NCBI GenBank assembly: GCA_021775805.1 | Contig: JAJFHD010000109.1 | Coordinates: 1-38,124 of the forward strand | Direction: 5' to 3' | Length of the DNA stretch: 38,124 nt | Source: Alphaproteobacteria bacterium | Lineage (GTDB): Bacteria; Pseudomonadota; Alphaproteobacteria; Rhizobiales; JAJFHC01 | Shown: positions 1 through 8,737 of the stretch, piece after piece | How the letters are laid out: each line of letters opens with the position of its first letter | How positions within the stretch are numbered: position 1 is the first letter of the stretch | Program-made: the position numbers and the translations under genes | The notes under the pieces: model-generated | Databases searched by the model: none | Told to the model about the DNA's origin: nothing | The model's input: only the letters and a program-made list of their open reading frames with translations

Positions 1-247
1 TGAAGCGGTCGCACTGCTTACGCAGCGAGACGTGCTTCCGCATAGTTGTCGTTTGCAACTACTATAGTGGCCCGATATCGGCGGAACCATGCCGAGCGAA
101 AACTTGCCCTTTACACCCTCGTCGATCCTATTTCGCCCCCAATGTACGACTGCAACGAGTGCAGATTGGTGGAGGCGCCGGGTACCGCCCCCGGGTCCGA
201 ATGGTTTATTACGACAGCCATTTATCGCCATAGCCGGACAAGCCGGC
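1..247 (-). ncRNA. ssrA: tmRNA, permuted two-piece form (3' end of coding piece outside window)
   Basis: Transfer-messenger RNA rescues stalled ribosomes and tags their products for proteolysis. On the minus strand the acceptor piece comes first and ends GGCGCCTCCACCA, with the CCA at 169-167. An intervening segment of about 26 nt (166-141) follows. The coding piece then starts near 140 with GGGGGCG and a GGATCGACG motif typical of tmRNA 5' ends. The two ends pair over 7 bp (GGGGGCG with CGCCTCC, one G-U). The tag frame runs from the resume codon GCA at 56-54 to TAA at 20-18 and reads ANDNYAEARLAA. This order is the circularly permuted arrangement known in alphaproteobacteria. A TATATT at 259-254 could be the -10 box; no good -35 is visible. 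The 5' end of the acceptor precursor near 247 is an estimate. Confidence 0.93.
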
Positions 248-332
248 AGTCCTAATATAAGCATGAACAGGGTTTAAAAAAAGTGCTGTGTGTCGAACTG
301 TCAAAATTGCCGAATCGCTATAGCGTTGCGCC

Positions 333-1136
333 ATGTCTCAAACAGGCAAAATTCTCGACGAACCATCTCCGGATTCGTCCTCCTCGCCGCAGGAAATGTC
401 ATTTTTCAAGTGGAGCCCGGTTGCGACGGTGGGCTGGGCGATTCTCATCGGGATTGTCGTATTTCTGGGCGTCCTTGCAGCGATCTTTGCAATTGCGGCA
501 GTCGAACTGACCTCGAACGGCGGCGACCTGGAGACCATGAGCGAAAGTGACATGGTCAGCGCCTTCACCACCGTAGCGGGCGACTATGTCGGTATTGTCA
601 CGGTATTGCAGGCGGTGTTGATCGTTGCGATGGTGTGGCTCCTGACCAGGCCAAAGGCCGGACTCAGCCGGGCGGTCATGCTCGCCCTTGCGCCGATCGG
701 GTTCAAGCCATGCGCAAAGTGGACGTTGCTCATCTTCGTGTCGGTTTTCGTCCTGACCGAAATACCTCAACTGTTCGTGGATATCGGCCAGGAAGAGGCG
801 CTCGAGTGGGTCAAGATTCTCCAGCCGGTATGGCTGGCGTTCGTTCTTCTGGTAGTCCTCGCACCACTGTCGGAGGAACTTCTGTTCAGGGGCTTCATTT
901 ACGGCGGTCTTTCGCGGTCGGTTCTGGGACCCGTCGGCACGATTCTGGTGACGGCGGCCGTCTGGACGCTGATTCATGTTCAGTACACCTGGCTGATCAT
1001 GTCGCAGGTCTTTATCTATGGCGTGGTTTTCGGTATTGCACGGTGGAAGTCAGGGTCGTTGTGGCCACCGATCGTCGCTCATGCAATTATCAACCTGATC
1101 GCCGGTATCATGGCATTCTGGCCGGCCCAGGGCTGA
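333..1136 (+). CDS. CPBP family intramembrane metalloprotease
   Basis: A 267-residue multi-pass membrane protein of the CPBP (CAAX protease and bacteriocin-processing) family. The three family motifs are present in order: EExxxR as E181-E182-LLF-R186, a helix with His215 (IHVQYTW), and H250-AIIN with His250 and Asn254. In the family these residues bind metal and form the membrane-embedded active site. Hydrophobic segments lie near residues 30-58, 85-105, 128-148 and through the motif region. The N-terminal 22 residues are polar, and an in-frame ATG at 396 is an alternative start; neither start has a strong ribosome site. The gene ends 20 bp before thyA on the same strand, so the two may be cotranscribed. 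The substrate cannot be told from the sequence. Confidence 0.88.
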   Translation: MSQTGKILDEPSPDSSSSPQEMSFFKWSPVATVGWAILIGIVVFLGVLAAIFAIAAVELTSNGGDLETMSESDMVSAFTTVAGDYVGIVTVLQAVLIVAMVWLLTRPKAGLSRAVMLALAPIGFKPCAKWTLLIFVSVFVLTEIPQLFVDIGQEEALEWVKILQPVWLAFVLLVVLAPLSEELLFRGFIYGGLSRSVLGPVGTILVTAAVWTLIHVQYTWLIMSQVFIYGVVFGIARWKSGSLWPPIVAHAIINLIAGIMAFWPAQG

Positions 1137-1156
1137 TTCGCACGAAGGGGTGCTCC

Positions 1157-1948
1157 ATGCGCCAGTATCTAGATCTCATGCAAAGGGTCATGGACGACGG
1201 TTCGGAAAAGGGCGACCGGACCGGTACCGGCACGCGGAGCGTCTTTGGCCATCAGATGCGTTTTGACCTGGCAGATGGTTTCCCGATGCTGACGACCAAG
1301 AAGCTGCATCTGAAATCGATCATACATGAGCTGCTGTGGTTTTTGCGCGGCGATACCAATATTGCCTATCTCAATCAGAACGGCGTGCGCATCTGGGATG
1401 AATGGGCGGACGAGGACGGGAACCTTGGCCCGGTCTATGGCCAGCAATGGCGCTCGTGGCCATCAACCGGTGGCGAGATTGACCAGATTGCCAAGGTCAT
1501 TGAGCAAATCAGGGAGACACCAAACTCCAGGCGCTTGATTGTGAGTGCCTGGAATCCAGCGGACGTTGACGAGATGGCGTTGCCGCCGTGCCATTGCCTG
1601 TTCCAGTTTTATGTCGCCGACGGCCGTTTGTCGTGCCAGCTCTATCAGCGCAGTTCCGACATCTTTCTGGGCGTGCCCTTCAACATTGCGTCCTATGCAC
1701 TGTTGACCTTGATGGTAGCGCAGGTAACTGGGTACCGGCCCGGTGAGTTCGTCCATACGTCCGGTGACGCTCATCTGTATCTCAATCACCTGGACCAGGT
1801 GCAGGAACAGCTCGGGCGCCAGCCCCGACCATTGCCAAAGTTGACATTGAACGAAGACGTCACGGACATTTTTTCATTTGCCTACGAGGATTTTTTGCTG
1901 ACCGAGTACGATCCCCATCCGCATATTGCCGCGACCGTGTCGGTGTGA
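1157..1948 (+). CDS. thyA: thymidylate synthase
   Basis: ThyA converts dUMP and 5,10-methylene-THF to dTMP and dihydrofolate in the cytosol. The 263-residue product matches the length of classical bacterial ThyA (264 in E. coli). The N terminus has RTGTGT and the catalytic Cys145 lies in ALPPCHC, followed by QLYQRSSDIFLG and the C-terminal HPHI segment. The frame is open for more than 500 nt upstream, but that stretch overlaps the CPBP gene. The ATG at 1157 gives the family-standard N terminus MRQYLDLM. folA follows 22 bp downstream; it recycles the dihydrofolate ThyA makes, so the pair is a functional unit. Confidence 0.97.
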   Translation: MRQYLDLMQRVMDDGSEKGDRTGTGTRSVFGHQMRFDLADGFPMLTTKKLHLKSIIHELLWFLRGDTNIAYLNQNGVRIWDEWADEDGNLGPVYGQQWRSWPSTGGEIDQIAKVIEQIRETPNSRRLIVSAWNPADVDEMALPPCHCLFQFYVADGRLSCQLYQRSSDIFLGVPFNIASYALLTLMVAQVTGYRPGEFVHTSGDAHLYLNHLDQVQEQLGRQPRPLPKLTLNEDVTDIFSFAYEDFLLTEYDPHPHIAATVSV

Positions 1949-1970
1949 ACCAGCAAAGGGCGACGTGCGC

Positions 1971-2489
1971 ATGATCATCTCACTTGTCGTTGCGGTTGCC
2001 CGCAACAGCGTCATCGGCGATGCCGGGTCCATGCCCTGGCGGATGCCGTCGGACCTGAAATATTTCAAGCGGATTACCATGGGCAAACCGGTGGTCATGG
2101 GCCGGAAGACATTCGACTCCATTGGCCGGCCGTTGCCGGGACGGCCCAATGTTGTGGTTACACGGCGCAGCGACTTTGCGGCTGACGGCGTCGTCGTAGC
2201 GGGAAGCGTCGAGGAAGGCCTCGGTGAAGCGGCCAGACTGGCAACCGGATTGGCGGTCGATGAAATCATGGTGATCGGTGGCGGTGAAATCTATCGCCAG
2301 GCCCTGGACCGCGCGCATCGGGTCTATCTGACAGAACTGTCGCTGGACGTGAAAGGCGATACCCGGTTCCCTGAGCTGGACGACGACCTGTGGCGAGAGA
2401 CCGCACGGGAGACTCATCCAGCCGGAGAGGGTGACAGTGCTGATTATGCATTTGTCATTTACGAACGGCGAAACCTATCTTGTGGCTGA
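1971..2489 (+). CDS. folA: dihydrofolate reductase
   Basis: FolA reduces dihydrofolate to tetrahydrofolate with NADPH. The product has 172 residues. It opens MIISLVVAVARNSVIG and has the Met20-type loop MPWRMPSDLKYFK with the substrate-binding Asp, the GRKTFDSIGRPLPGR cofactor motif and a late GGGEIY motif. The frame stays open upstream to 1926, but the ATG at 1971 fits the conserved N terminus and leaves 22 bp after the thyA stop. The C-terminal tail (RRNLSCG) is slightly longer than usual. It is probably cotranscribed with thyA. Confidence 0.96.
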   Translation: MIISLVVAVARNSVIGDAGSMPWRMPSDLKYFKRITMGKPVVMGRKTFDSIGRPLPGRPNVVVTRRSDFAADGVVVAGSVEEGLGEAARLATGLAVDEIMVIGGGEIYRQALDRAHRVYLTELSLDVKGDTRFPELDDDLWRETARETHPAGEGDSADYAFVIYERRNLSCG

Positions 2490-2566
2490 AGTGGCGCCGG
2501 GCTTGATTTGACGGGCAACTCCCGTCTTAAGTGGTCACACACCAGCGGAAACAATTCGAGAGCCCC

Positions 2567-3961
2567 ATGTCTGACACCCCTCCTGTCTACAGTTCCACAC
2601 TCGACGCCATCGGCAACACGCCGCTGCATGAAGTCACGCGTATCGATACCGGCCCGTGCCGCCTGTTTTTGAAGCTGGAAAACCAGAATCCCGGCGGATC
2701 GATCAAGGACCGGATCGGCCGGTCGATGATCGAGGCAGCCGAAGCATCCGGAGACCTTTTGCCGGGCGGTACCATGATCGAGGCGACGGCAGGAAACACC
2801 GGGTTGGGGCTGGCGCTGACGGCGGCGCAGAAGGGCTACCGGCTGGTCATCGTCGTGCCCGACAAGATGGCGCAGGAGAAGATCTTTCACCTCCGTGCCC
2901 TTGGGGCCGAGGTCGTCAACACACGGTCGGATGTCGGCAAGGGACACCCGGAATACTATCAAGACATGGCCGAGCGGCTGGCGCGCGAGAACGGGTACTT
3001 CTACGTCAACCAGTTCGACAACGAAGCCAATCCCCTGGCTCATGAGACGACAACCGGACCAGAAATTCTGGCCCAGTGTGCAAGCGTGGGCCTGACGCCG
3101 GATGCAGTGGTTTGCGGTGTCGGTTCCGGTGGCACGATCACCGGCCTGTCAAGGTATTTCGAGCGGACCAACCCGGCAACCCAGATGATCCTGGCCGATC
3201 CTGAAGGGTCGATCCTTGCCCACTACATAGATACCGGCGAAATCAGCGAAGATGTCGGGTCGTGGGTGGTGGAAGGCATTGGCGAGGACTTCCTGCCACC
3301 GGTTGCCGATTTTTCGAACGTGAAGACGGCCTATACGGTGAGCGATACCGAGGCCATGGAAACCGCGCGGCTTTTGTTGAGAAAAGAAGGCGTACTGGCC
3401 GGGTCTTCGTCAGGAACCCTGATCGCTGCCGCACTTCGGTTCGCACGGGCCCAGACCACACCAAAGACGGTCGTGACCTTCGTCTGCGACAGCGGCAACA
3501 AGTATCTGTCGAAGATGTACAACGATTTCTGGATGGCCGATAATGGTTTCATCACTCTGCCGGTCAAGGGCGATCTGCGCGACCTGATCTCGCGCAAACA
3601 TGCGGAAGGCCACACCGTGACGATCAAGCCATCGACACCACTTGGCGAGGCCTACCGGCAGATGAAGCTGTTCGACATCTCCCAACTGCCGGTGCTCGAA
3701 GATGACCGGATTGTGGGTCTTCTGGATGAAGAGGACCTCCTGCTTTACGTCTACGAGCGCAAAGGAAAATTCGAGGGCGAGACACGCGATATCATGACCA
3801 CGGATCTGCGGCTGGTGGATGCATCCGAAAGCATGGATCGTTTGCTTGGAATCCTCACCCGCGGCATGGTGGCGCCGATCATCCATGACGGACGGTTTCA
3901 GGGACTGGTTACGAAAATCGACGTGCTCAATCACCTGCGCCTTGCGGAAAGCGGCAACTGA
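2567..3961 (+). CDS. cystathionine beta-synthase with C-terminal CBS domains
   Basis: A 464-residue PLP enzyme of the cysteine synthase / CBS fold. Known bacterial and eukaryotic relatives with this layout join serine and homocysteine into cystathionine. The PLP lysine is Lys47 in GGSIKDR; EATAGNTGLG and GVGSGGTITGLSRY bind cofactor and substrate, and SGNKYLSKMYNDFW closes the catalytic part near residue 320. A linker is followed by two CBS motifs (about 340-400 and 405-460), the usual regulatory module. The ATG at 2567 is chosen over 2531 because it directly precedes the conserved N terminus. A cystathionine gamma-lyase-type gene starts 48 bp downstream, which supports a role in reverse transsulfuration. 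O-acetylserine sulfhydrylase activity is an alternative. Confidence 0.9.
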   Translation: MSDTPPVYSSTLDAIGNTPLHEVTRIDTGPCRLFLKLENQNPGGSIKDRIGRSMIEAAEASGDLLPGGTMIEATAGNTGLGLALTAAQKGYRLVIVVPDKMAQEKIFHLRALGAEVVNTRSDVGKGHPEYYQDMAERLARENGYFYVNQFDNEANPLAHETTTGPEILAQCASVGLTPDAVVCGVGSGGTITGLSRYFERTNPATQMILADPEGSILAHYIDTGEISEDVGSWVVEGIGEDFLPPVADFSNVKTAYTVSDTEAMETARLLLRKEGVLAGSSSGTLIAAALRFARAQTTPKTVVTFVCDSGNKYLSKMYNDFWMADNGFITLPVKGDLRDLISRKHAEGHTVTIKPSTPLGEAYRQMKLFDISQLPVLEDDRIVGLLDEEDLLLYVYERKGKFEGETRDIMTTDLRLVDASESMDRLLGILTRGMVAPIIHDGRFQGLVTKIDVLNHLRLAESGN

Positions 3962-4009
3962 CTTCATATAGCGAAGTAATCCTTCACTCTCTCAAGCGAG
4001 ACAATCCAG

Positions 4010-5176
4010 ATGAAAAAGAACCGTCAGGGCTTTGCGACCCGTGCGATCCACGCCGGTCAGTTTCCCGACCCCACAACCGGTGCGATCATGACTCCGATTT
4101 ATGCGTCGTCGACATATGTCCAGGAAAGCCCAGGTGTCCACAAAGGCTATGAATACAGCCGGTCGGGCAATCCAACCCGCAAAGCGCTTGAGGACTGTAT
4201 CGCCGATCTTGAAAACGGCGTTCAGGGCTATGCGTTCGGCTCAGGCCTGGGCGCGACCAGCACGATCCTCGAACTGCTGGATTCAGGTGACCATGTGATT
4301 GCCGGCGACGATCTGTACGGCGGAACCTACCGGTTGTTTGAGAATGTCAGAGTGCGGTCCGCGGGGCTGTCTTTCACGTTTTCCGACTTTTCGGATCTCG
4401 GTGCGGTAGAAGCCGCGATTACGCCCAAAACAAAAATGATCTGGGTAGAGTCGCCGACCAATCCACTTCTCAAGGTCTTTGACTTGGAAGCCATCGCTCA
4501 GCTTGCCCGCAAGCACAATCTGATCGCCGTTTGCGACAACACGTTCTGCAGCCCCTGGGTGCAGCGGCCAATCGATTGGGGTTTCGACATCGTCATGCAT
4601 TCGGCAACCAAGTACCTCAACGGTCACTCCGATGTGGTGCTGGGCATTGCCGTGGTATCAGGAGAGACGCCGCACAAGGACATTGCCGAACGGCTGGCTT
4701 ATCTGCACAACGCCGCCGGTGCCGTGACAGGTCCGTTCGACTCCTTCTTTGTGTTGCGCTCACTCAAGACCCTGCCGCTTCGCATGGAACGCCACTGCGA
4801 AAATGCCATGGCGGTTGCGAAATACCTGGAAGGCCATGACAAGGTCTCAAAGGTCTACTATCCGGGACTGGCTTCCCATCCACAGCATGCCCTGGCGACC
4901 AAACAGATGAACCGGTACGGCGGCATGGTGACGGCCGTGATTGACGGCGGTCTAGATCCGGCACGGCGCTTTCTCGAACGCTGTCAGGTCTTTTCACTCG
5001 CCGAAAGTCTAGGTGGCGTGGAAAGCCTGGTGGAACACCCGGCAATCATGACGCATGCGTCAATTCCTGCCGAGATCCGGGCGTCATTGGGTATTGACGA
5101 CGGTCTGGTCCGCCTGTCGGCAGGCGTAGAGGATATCGACGATCTCATCGCCGATCTGGAATTTGCCTTGAGCTGA
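4010..5176 (+). CDS. cystathionine gamma-lyase / gamma-synthase family PLP enzyme
   Basis: A 388-residue trans-sulfuration enzyme (Cys/Met metabolism PLP family). The PLP lysine is Lys201 in HSATKYLNGHSDV. YEYSRSGNPTR, GSGLGAT and GVESLVEHPAIMTHASIP are family signatures around the active site. Gamma-lyases split cystathionine into cysteine, 2-oxobutyrate and ammonia; gamma-synthases make cystathionine from an acylhomoserine. Sequence alone separates these poorly, but the cystathionine beta-synthase gene just upstream favours the lyase and hence homocysteine-to-cysteine conversion. The gene ends 23 bp from the convergent flavoprotein gene, with no clear terminator between them. Confidence 0.88.
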   Translation: MKKNRQGFATRAIHAGQFPDPTTGAIMTPIYASSTYVQESPGVHKGYEYSRSGNPTRKALEDCIADLENGVQGYAFGSGLGATSTILELLDSGDHVIAGDDLYGGTYRLFENVRVRSAGLSFTFSDFSDLGAVEAAITPKTKMIWVESPTNPLLKVFDLEAIAQLARKHNLIAVCDNTFCSPWVQRPIDWGFDIVMHSATKYLNGHSDVVLGIAVVSGETPHKDIAERLAYLHNAAGAVTGPFDSFFVLRSLKTLPLRMERHCENAMAVAKYLEGHDKVSKVYYPGLASHPQHALATKQMNRYGGMVTAVIDGGLDPARRFLERCQVFSLAESLGGVESLVEHPAIMTHASIPAEIRASLGIDDGLVRLSAGVEDIDDLIADLEFALS

Positions 5177-5199
5177 GCGCAACTGGCATCATTCTCGGA

Positions 5200-6474
5200 T
5201 CAAGCGACCTCAGTCTCGCGGTGCTCAACAGTGTTGTAGGCCAGATATTTGCGCTGCGTGGAAATCTGGTCGGCCAAGAATTTGGCATCGTGCCAGACGC
5301 CCCAGATAAATGAGGATCCCCGTCGTGATTGCCACGGCAGTCCCAGGAAATAGACGCCTGGCTCAGCGGAAACACCACGCTGATGCTTCGGCTTTCCGTT
5401 ATCGTCGAAGGCATCAACATTCAACCAACTGTAATCGACAGCGAAGCCTGTTGCCCAGATGATTGTGGTGATCCCTGCCTCAGCCAGGTCGACCTGGAGA
5501 ATCGGATCGGTAATGCACTGTGTGTCTTGCACCCGAGTTCGGGCTTCGGGTTCCTCCGGCAAGTCGAGACCGTTGCGGGCAATGTAAGCATCGGCTTCGT
5601 CCAGAAGCGAGAGGTAGTTTGCATCGCCGTGGTCCAGATTGTCGCCCAAATCGGCGGCGAAGCGGACTACGCCGTCATTAAACGATTCCGTGCGGCCAAC
5701 GAGCGTCATTCCCTGTGCTGCAAGCCGCCGGAAGTCGATCGTGCGACCGCCGCGTGCGCCGCTGACCGAGATCGTGACATGCTCCGTGCCCGGTTCGAGA
5801 GCGCTGGCGTCCCACTTGCCGAGAACCCCCAGCCACCAGACAAAATCTCGCTGACGATAGCTTCTTGGCGGCCGGTCATGAGGGCCGACAGAGAGATAGA
5901 CAGACTTGCCTGATTGCATGAGTTCATCGGCAATTTGCACGCCTGAAGAACCCGCGCCGACAACCAGAACGGCACCGTCCGGCAACTGGCCGGGATTGCG
6001 GTAGGCACTGGAATGTATTTGCTGGATATCCGTGTTGTCCGGAACCACCGCCGGGATGACCGGGCGCTGGAAAGGACCTGTGGCGGCCACTATGGCGTTG
6101 GCTTCAATCACGCCGTCTGATGTCTCGATGCGGAAGCCAGGCCGTCCCACAATTCTTTGCACTTCCTTCACCTCCACACCGCACCGGATGGGGGCGTCGA
6201 TCTGTTTTGCATAGGCGACGAAGTAGTCGGCAACGGCTTCCTTGGGCGCGAAGGCGTCGGGCCCGACGTCGGAGAATTCCATTCCCGGAAACCGATCATG
6301 CCAGGCCGGGCCATTGGCAACCAAAGAGTCCCATCGTTCCGAGCGCCAGCGTTCGGCAATCCTGTGTCGCTCCAGAACAAGGTGTGGCACTCCGCTGTTG
6401 CTCAGGTGTTCGCTCATGGCCAAGCCTGCCTGACCGCCGCCAACAACAAGCGTATCAACTTTTTCAACTGACAT
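5200..6474 (-). CDS. FAD/NAD(P)-dependent monooxygenase-like flavoprotein
   Basis: A 424-residue flavin-containing monooxygenase-like protein. An FAD-binding Rossmann motif lies at the N terminus (VVGGGQAGLAMSEHL, residues 10-24) and a second, NAD(P)-type motif in the middle (VVGAGSSGVQIADEL, about 170-185). The ATGF motif typical of these enzymes occurs late (about residue 340), with a C-terminal YFLGLPW segment. Relatives include CzcO-like flavoproteins and YUCCA-type indole-pyruvate monooxygenases; the substrate cannot be assigned. The ribosome site is AAAGGGA about 8 nt before the ATG. It is the only minus-strand gene between 333 and 13,500 and shares a 252-bp divergent intergenic region with frmA. 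Confidence 0.85.
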   Translation of the reverse strand: MSVEKVDTLVVGGGQAGLAMSEHLSNSGVPHLVLERHRIAERWRSERWDSLVANGPAWHDRFPGMEFSDVGPDAFAPKEAVADYFVAYAKQIDAPIRCGVEVKEVQRIVGRPGFRIETSDGVIEANAIVAATGPFQRPVIPAVVPDNTDIQQIHSSAYRNPGQLPDGAVLVVGAGSSGVQIADELMQSGKSVYLSVGPHDRPPRSYRQRDFVWWLGVLGKWDASALEPGTEHVTISVSGARGGRTIDFRRLAAQGMTLVGRTESFNDGVVRFAADLGDNLDHGDANYLSLLDEADAYIARNGLDLPEEPEARTRVQDTQCITDPILQVDLAEAGITTIIWATGFAVDYSWLNVDAFDDNGKPKHQRGVSAEPGVYFLGLPWQSRRGSSFIWGVWHDAKFLADQISTQRKYLAYNTVEHRETEVA

Positions 6475-6584
6475 TTCCGAGTCCCTTTCTCACTGCCCCT
6501 GATATTTGACCAGACGGCTGCTCAAAGTTGCGTGTTGGGATTATTCTGCATCAGGGGAGTGGTTTTGGAAATTGTTCTTTTTCG

Positions 6585-6616
6585 ATCCATTGAATAGAAA
6601 AAACAGATCCAATGAA
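6585..6616. promoter_or_regulatory. spaced 11-bp direct repeat in the frmA / flavoprotein divergent region
   Basis: GATCCATTGAA at 6585-6595 recurs as GATCCAATGAA at 6606-6616, a 10/11 match spaced 21 bp apart, two turns of DNA. It lies about 110 bp upstream of the frmA ATG and the same distance from the divergent flavoprotein start. A weak promoter-like pair overlaps it on the plus strand (TTGTTC, 17 bp, TAGAAA at 6596). The spacing suggests a same-face protein site; no known regulator motif is recognised. Confidence 0.35.
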
Positions 6617-6726
6617 ATGCCCTAACACCTCTCTCGCCATTGCCGGGAAATCCGGGCTTGCGCACCCTCTGGATGGCTGCCAAAATCCGCCGCGACTCAA
6701 TACAAGAACCTGAGGAGGGGTCAAAA

Positions 6727-7836
6727 ATGGATGTTCGTGCGGCCTTGGCTTTGGAAGCCGGCAAACCACTTGAAATCGATACAGTGCAACTTGAAGGGCC
6801 GAGAGAGGGCGAGGTCCTGGTTGAGGTCAAGGCGACTGGTATCTGTCATACGGACGCTTTTACGCTTTCCGGCGAAGATCCCGAGGGTGCGTTTCCAACT
6901 ATTCTGGGGCACGAAGGCGCCGGCGTAGTCGTGGAAACAGGACCGGGGGTCAGGTCCGTCGAAGTCGGCGACCACGTGATTCCGCTGTACACACCCGAGT
7001 GCCGGGAGTGTGATTACTGCCTGAACCCCAAGACCAATCTTTGCCAGAAGATTCGCGTGACCCAGGGCCAGGGCGTCATGCCCGACGGCACCAGCCGGTT
7101 TACTTACAAGGGACAAAAAGTCCTGCACTATATGGGTTGTTCGACCTTTGCGAATTACACAGTTTTGCCCGAAATTGCACTCGCAAAAGTCCGCAAGGAC
7201 GCGCCGTTCGACAAAATCTGTTACATCGGTTGTGGCGTCACCACTGGTGTGGGTGCCGTGATTAATACTGCGAAAGTCGAGCCTGGTTCCAATGTGGTCG
7301 TGTTCGGTCTGGGCGGAATTGGTCTCAATGTCATTCAGGGTGCGAAACTCGTCGGCGCGAACAAGATCGTCGGGGTCGATCTCAACCCGGCCCGTGAAGC
7401 CCTGGGCCGCCAGTTCGGCATGACAGACTTTGTCAATCCGAAAGACATCGACGGCGACCTGGTCGGACATCTGGTCGAGCTCACCGACGGTGGTGCGGAT
7501 TACAGTTTTGAATGTATCGGCAATGTGCAGACCATGCGCATGGCATTGGAGTGCTGTCACAAGGGATGGGGTGAGTCGATCATCATCGGTGTAGCCGGCG
7601 CCGGCCAGGAAATCTCTACCCGGCCGTTCCAACTGGTTACCGGACGAAGCTGGCGTGGGACCGCGTTCGGCGGTGCGAGTGGGCGGACGGACGTTCCCAA
7701 GATTGTCGACTGGTACATGGACAGCAAGATCGATATCGACAATCTGATCACCCATACGATGCCTCTGGAAGAAATCAACCACGCGTTCCATCTCATGCAC
7801 GAAGGCGAGAGCATTCGATCCGTCGTTGTGTTCTGA
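6727..7836 (+). CDS. frmA: S-(hydroxymethyl)glutathione dehydrogenase / class III alcohol dehydrogenase
   Basis: Oxidises S-hydroxymethylglutathione (the spontaneous adduct of formaldehyde and glutathione) to S-formylglutathione with NAD+. The 369-residue product has the catalytic zinc ligand Cys40 in ATGICHTDAF, the GHEGAG motif and a structural-zinc cluster (CRECDYC plus a following Cys). The NAD fold is GLGGIGLNVIQGAK, and a late ECCHKGWG segment is typical of class III enzymes. An excellent ribosome site (GAGGAGG, 6712-6718) fixes the start at the ATG at 6727, although the frame is open from 6640. The next enzyme of the pathway starts 12 bp after the stop, so the two are almost certainly one operon. 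Confidence 0.96.
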   Translation: MDVRAALALEAGKPLEIDTVQLEGPREGEVLVEVKATGICHTDAFTLSGEDPEGAFPTILGHEGAGVVVETGPGVRSVEVGDHVIPLYTPECRECDYCLNPKTNLCQKIRVTQGQGVMPDGTSRFTYKGQKVLHYMGCSTFANYTVLPEIALAKVRKDAPFDKICYIGCGVTTGVGAVINTAKVEPGSNVVVFGLGGIGLNVIQGAKLVGANKIVGVDLNPAREALGRQFGMTDFVNPKDIDGDLVGHLVELTDGGADYSFECIGNVQTMRMALECCHKGWGESIIIGVAGAGQEISTRPFQLVTGRSWRGTAFGGASGRTDVPKIVDWYMDSKIDIDNLITHTMPLEEINHAFHLMHEGESIRSVVVF

Positions 7837-7848
7837 GGCAAAACCCAC

Positions 7849-8688
7849 ATGGAACAAGTATCAGCCGTAAAGTGTTTTGGCGGCTCTCAACAGCAGTGGA
7901 CCCATCAGTCCACCGCTGTCGGCTGCCAGATGCGGTTTTCGATTTTCCTGCCGCCGCAAGCCCAAAGTGGACCGGTTCCGGTGCTCTACTGGTTGTCCGG
8001 CCTGACGTGCACGGACGAAAATTTCGTCACCAAGGCCGGCGCGCAGAGATTTGCAGCCGAGACCGGCGTTGCGATCGTGGCGCCCGATACAAGCCCCAGA
8101 GGCGAGGGCGTGCCGGACGATCCGGAAGGCGCGTATGATTTCGGCCTGGGGGCCGGATTTTACGTGAATGCGACCCAGGAACCCTGGTCGAAGCATTACC
8201 GGATGTACGACTACATTGTCGACGAGTTGCCCGGCATTGTGGCTGAGAATTTCGATGTCGATGCACCCCGGGCCGGAATATTTGGCCATTCGATGGGGGG
8301 GCATGGTGCCCTGACCATTGGATTGCGGAATCCCGACCGGTTTCGTTCGATTTCTGCTTTCTCACCGATCTGTTCACCGTTGAACTGCCCGTGGGGCGAA
8401 AAAGCGCTTGGTGGGTATCTAGGGAATGATCGAGATGCCTGGGCTAACCACGATGCCTGCGCCCTGGTGGGCAAAGCGGCGGTCAAGACTCCGCTACTGG
8501 TCGACCAGGGAGATGCGGACGGGTTTCTTCAAGAGCAACTGAAACCGGAATTGCTCGAAACGGCCTGTGCTGCCAATCAGCATCCGCTCACGCTGCGGAT
8601 GCAGCCTGGTTATGACCACAGCTACTACTTCATTGCGTCCTTTGTCGGCGATCACGTGAAGCACCACGCCCAGGCGCTTGGTGCATAG
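7849..8688 (+). CDS. fghA: S-formylglutathione hydrolase
   Basis: Hydrolyses S-formylglutathione to formate and glutathione, completing glutathione-dependent formaldehyde detoxification. It is a 279-residue alpha/beta hydrolase of the esterase D family. YWLSGLTCTDENF forms the oxyanion region, the nucleophile Ser lies in GHSMGGHGAL (about residue 149), the acid Asp in DQGDADGFL and the base His in GYDHSYYFI. The length is normal for the family. It follows frmA after 12 bp. Confidence 0.96.
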   Translation: MEQVSAVKCFGGSQQQWTHQSTAVGCQMRFSIFLPPQAQSGPVPVLYWLSGLTCTDENFVTKAGAQRFAAETGVAIVAPDTSPRGEGVPDDPEGAYDFGLGAGFYVNATQEPWSKHYRMYDYIVDELPGIVAENFDVDAPRAGIFGHSMGGHGALTIGLRNPDRFRSISAFSPICSPLNCPWGEKALGGYLGNDRDAWANHDACALVGKAAVKTPLLVDQGDADGFLQEQLKPELLETACAANQHPLTLRMQPGYDHSYYFIASFVGDHVKHHAQALGA

Positions 8689-8737
8689 TAGCCAACAGAA
8701 TTTTTGAGGTCGGCAGGACCGGCACAAGGAGCGTAAT

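Noticed and set aside
635..1156. Long in-frame extension of thyA upstream into the CPBP gene
   Set aside because: The extra 174 codons overlap the well-supported CPBP frame and match no thymidylate synthase N terminus; the ATG at 1157 gives the family length.
5329..5913. Plus-strand open frame of 194 codons inside the flavoprotein gene
   Set aside because: It is antisense to a gene with clear FAD and NAD(P) motifs and resembles no protein family.
6721..7857. Minus-strand open frame of 378 codons opposite frmA
   Set aside because: It mirrors frmA over its full length; frmA has all zinc and NAD motifs and a strong ribosome site. The antisense frame is a codon-bias artefact of a G/C-rich gene.
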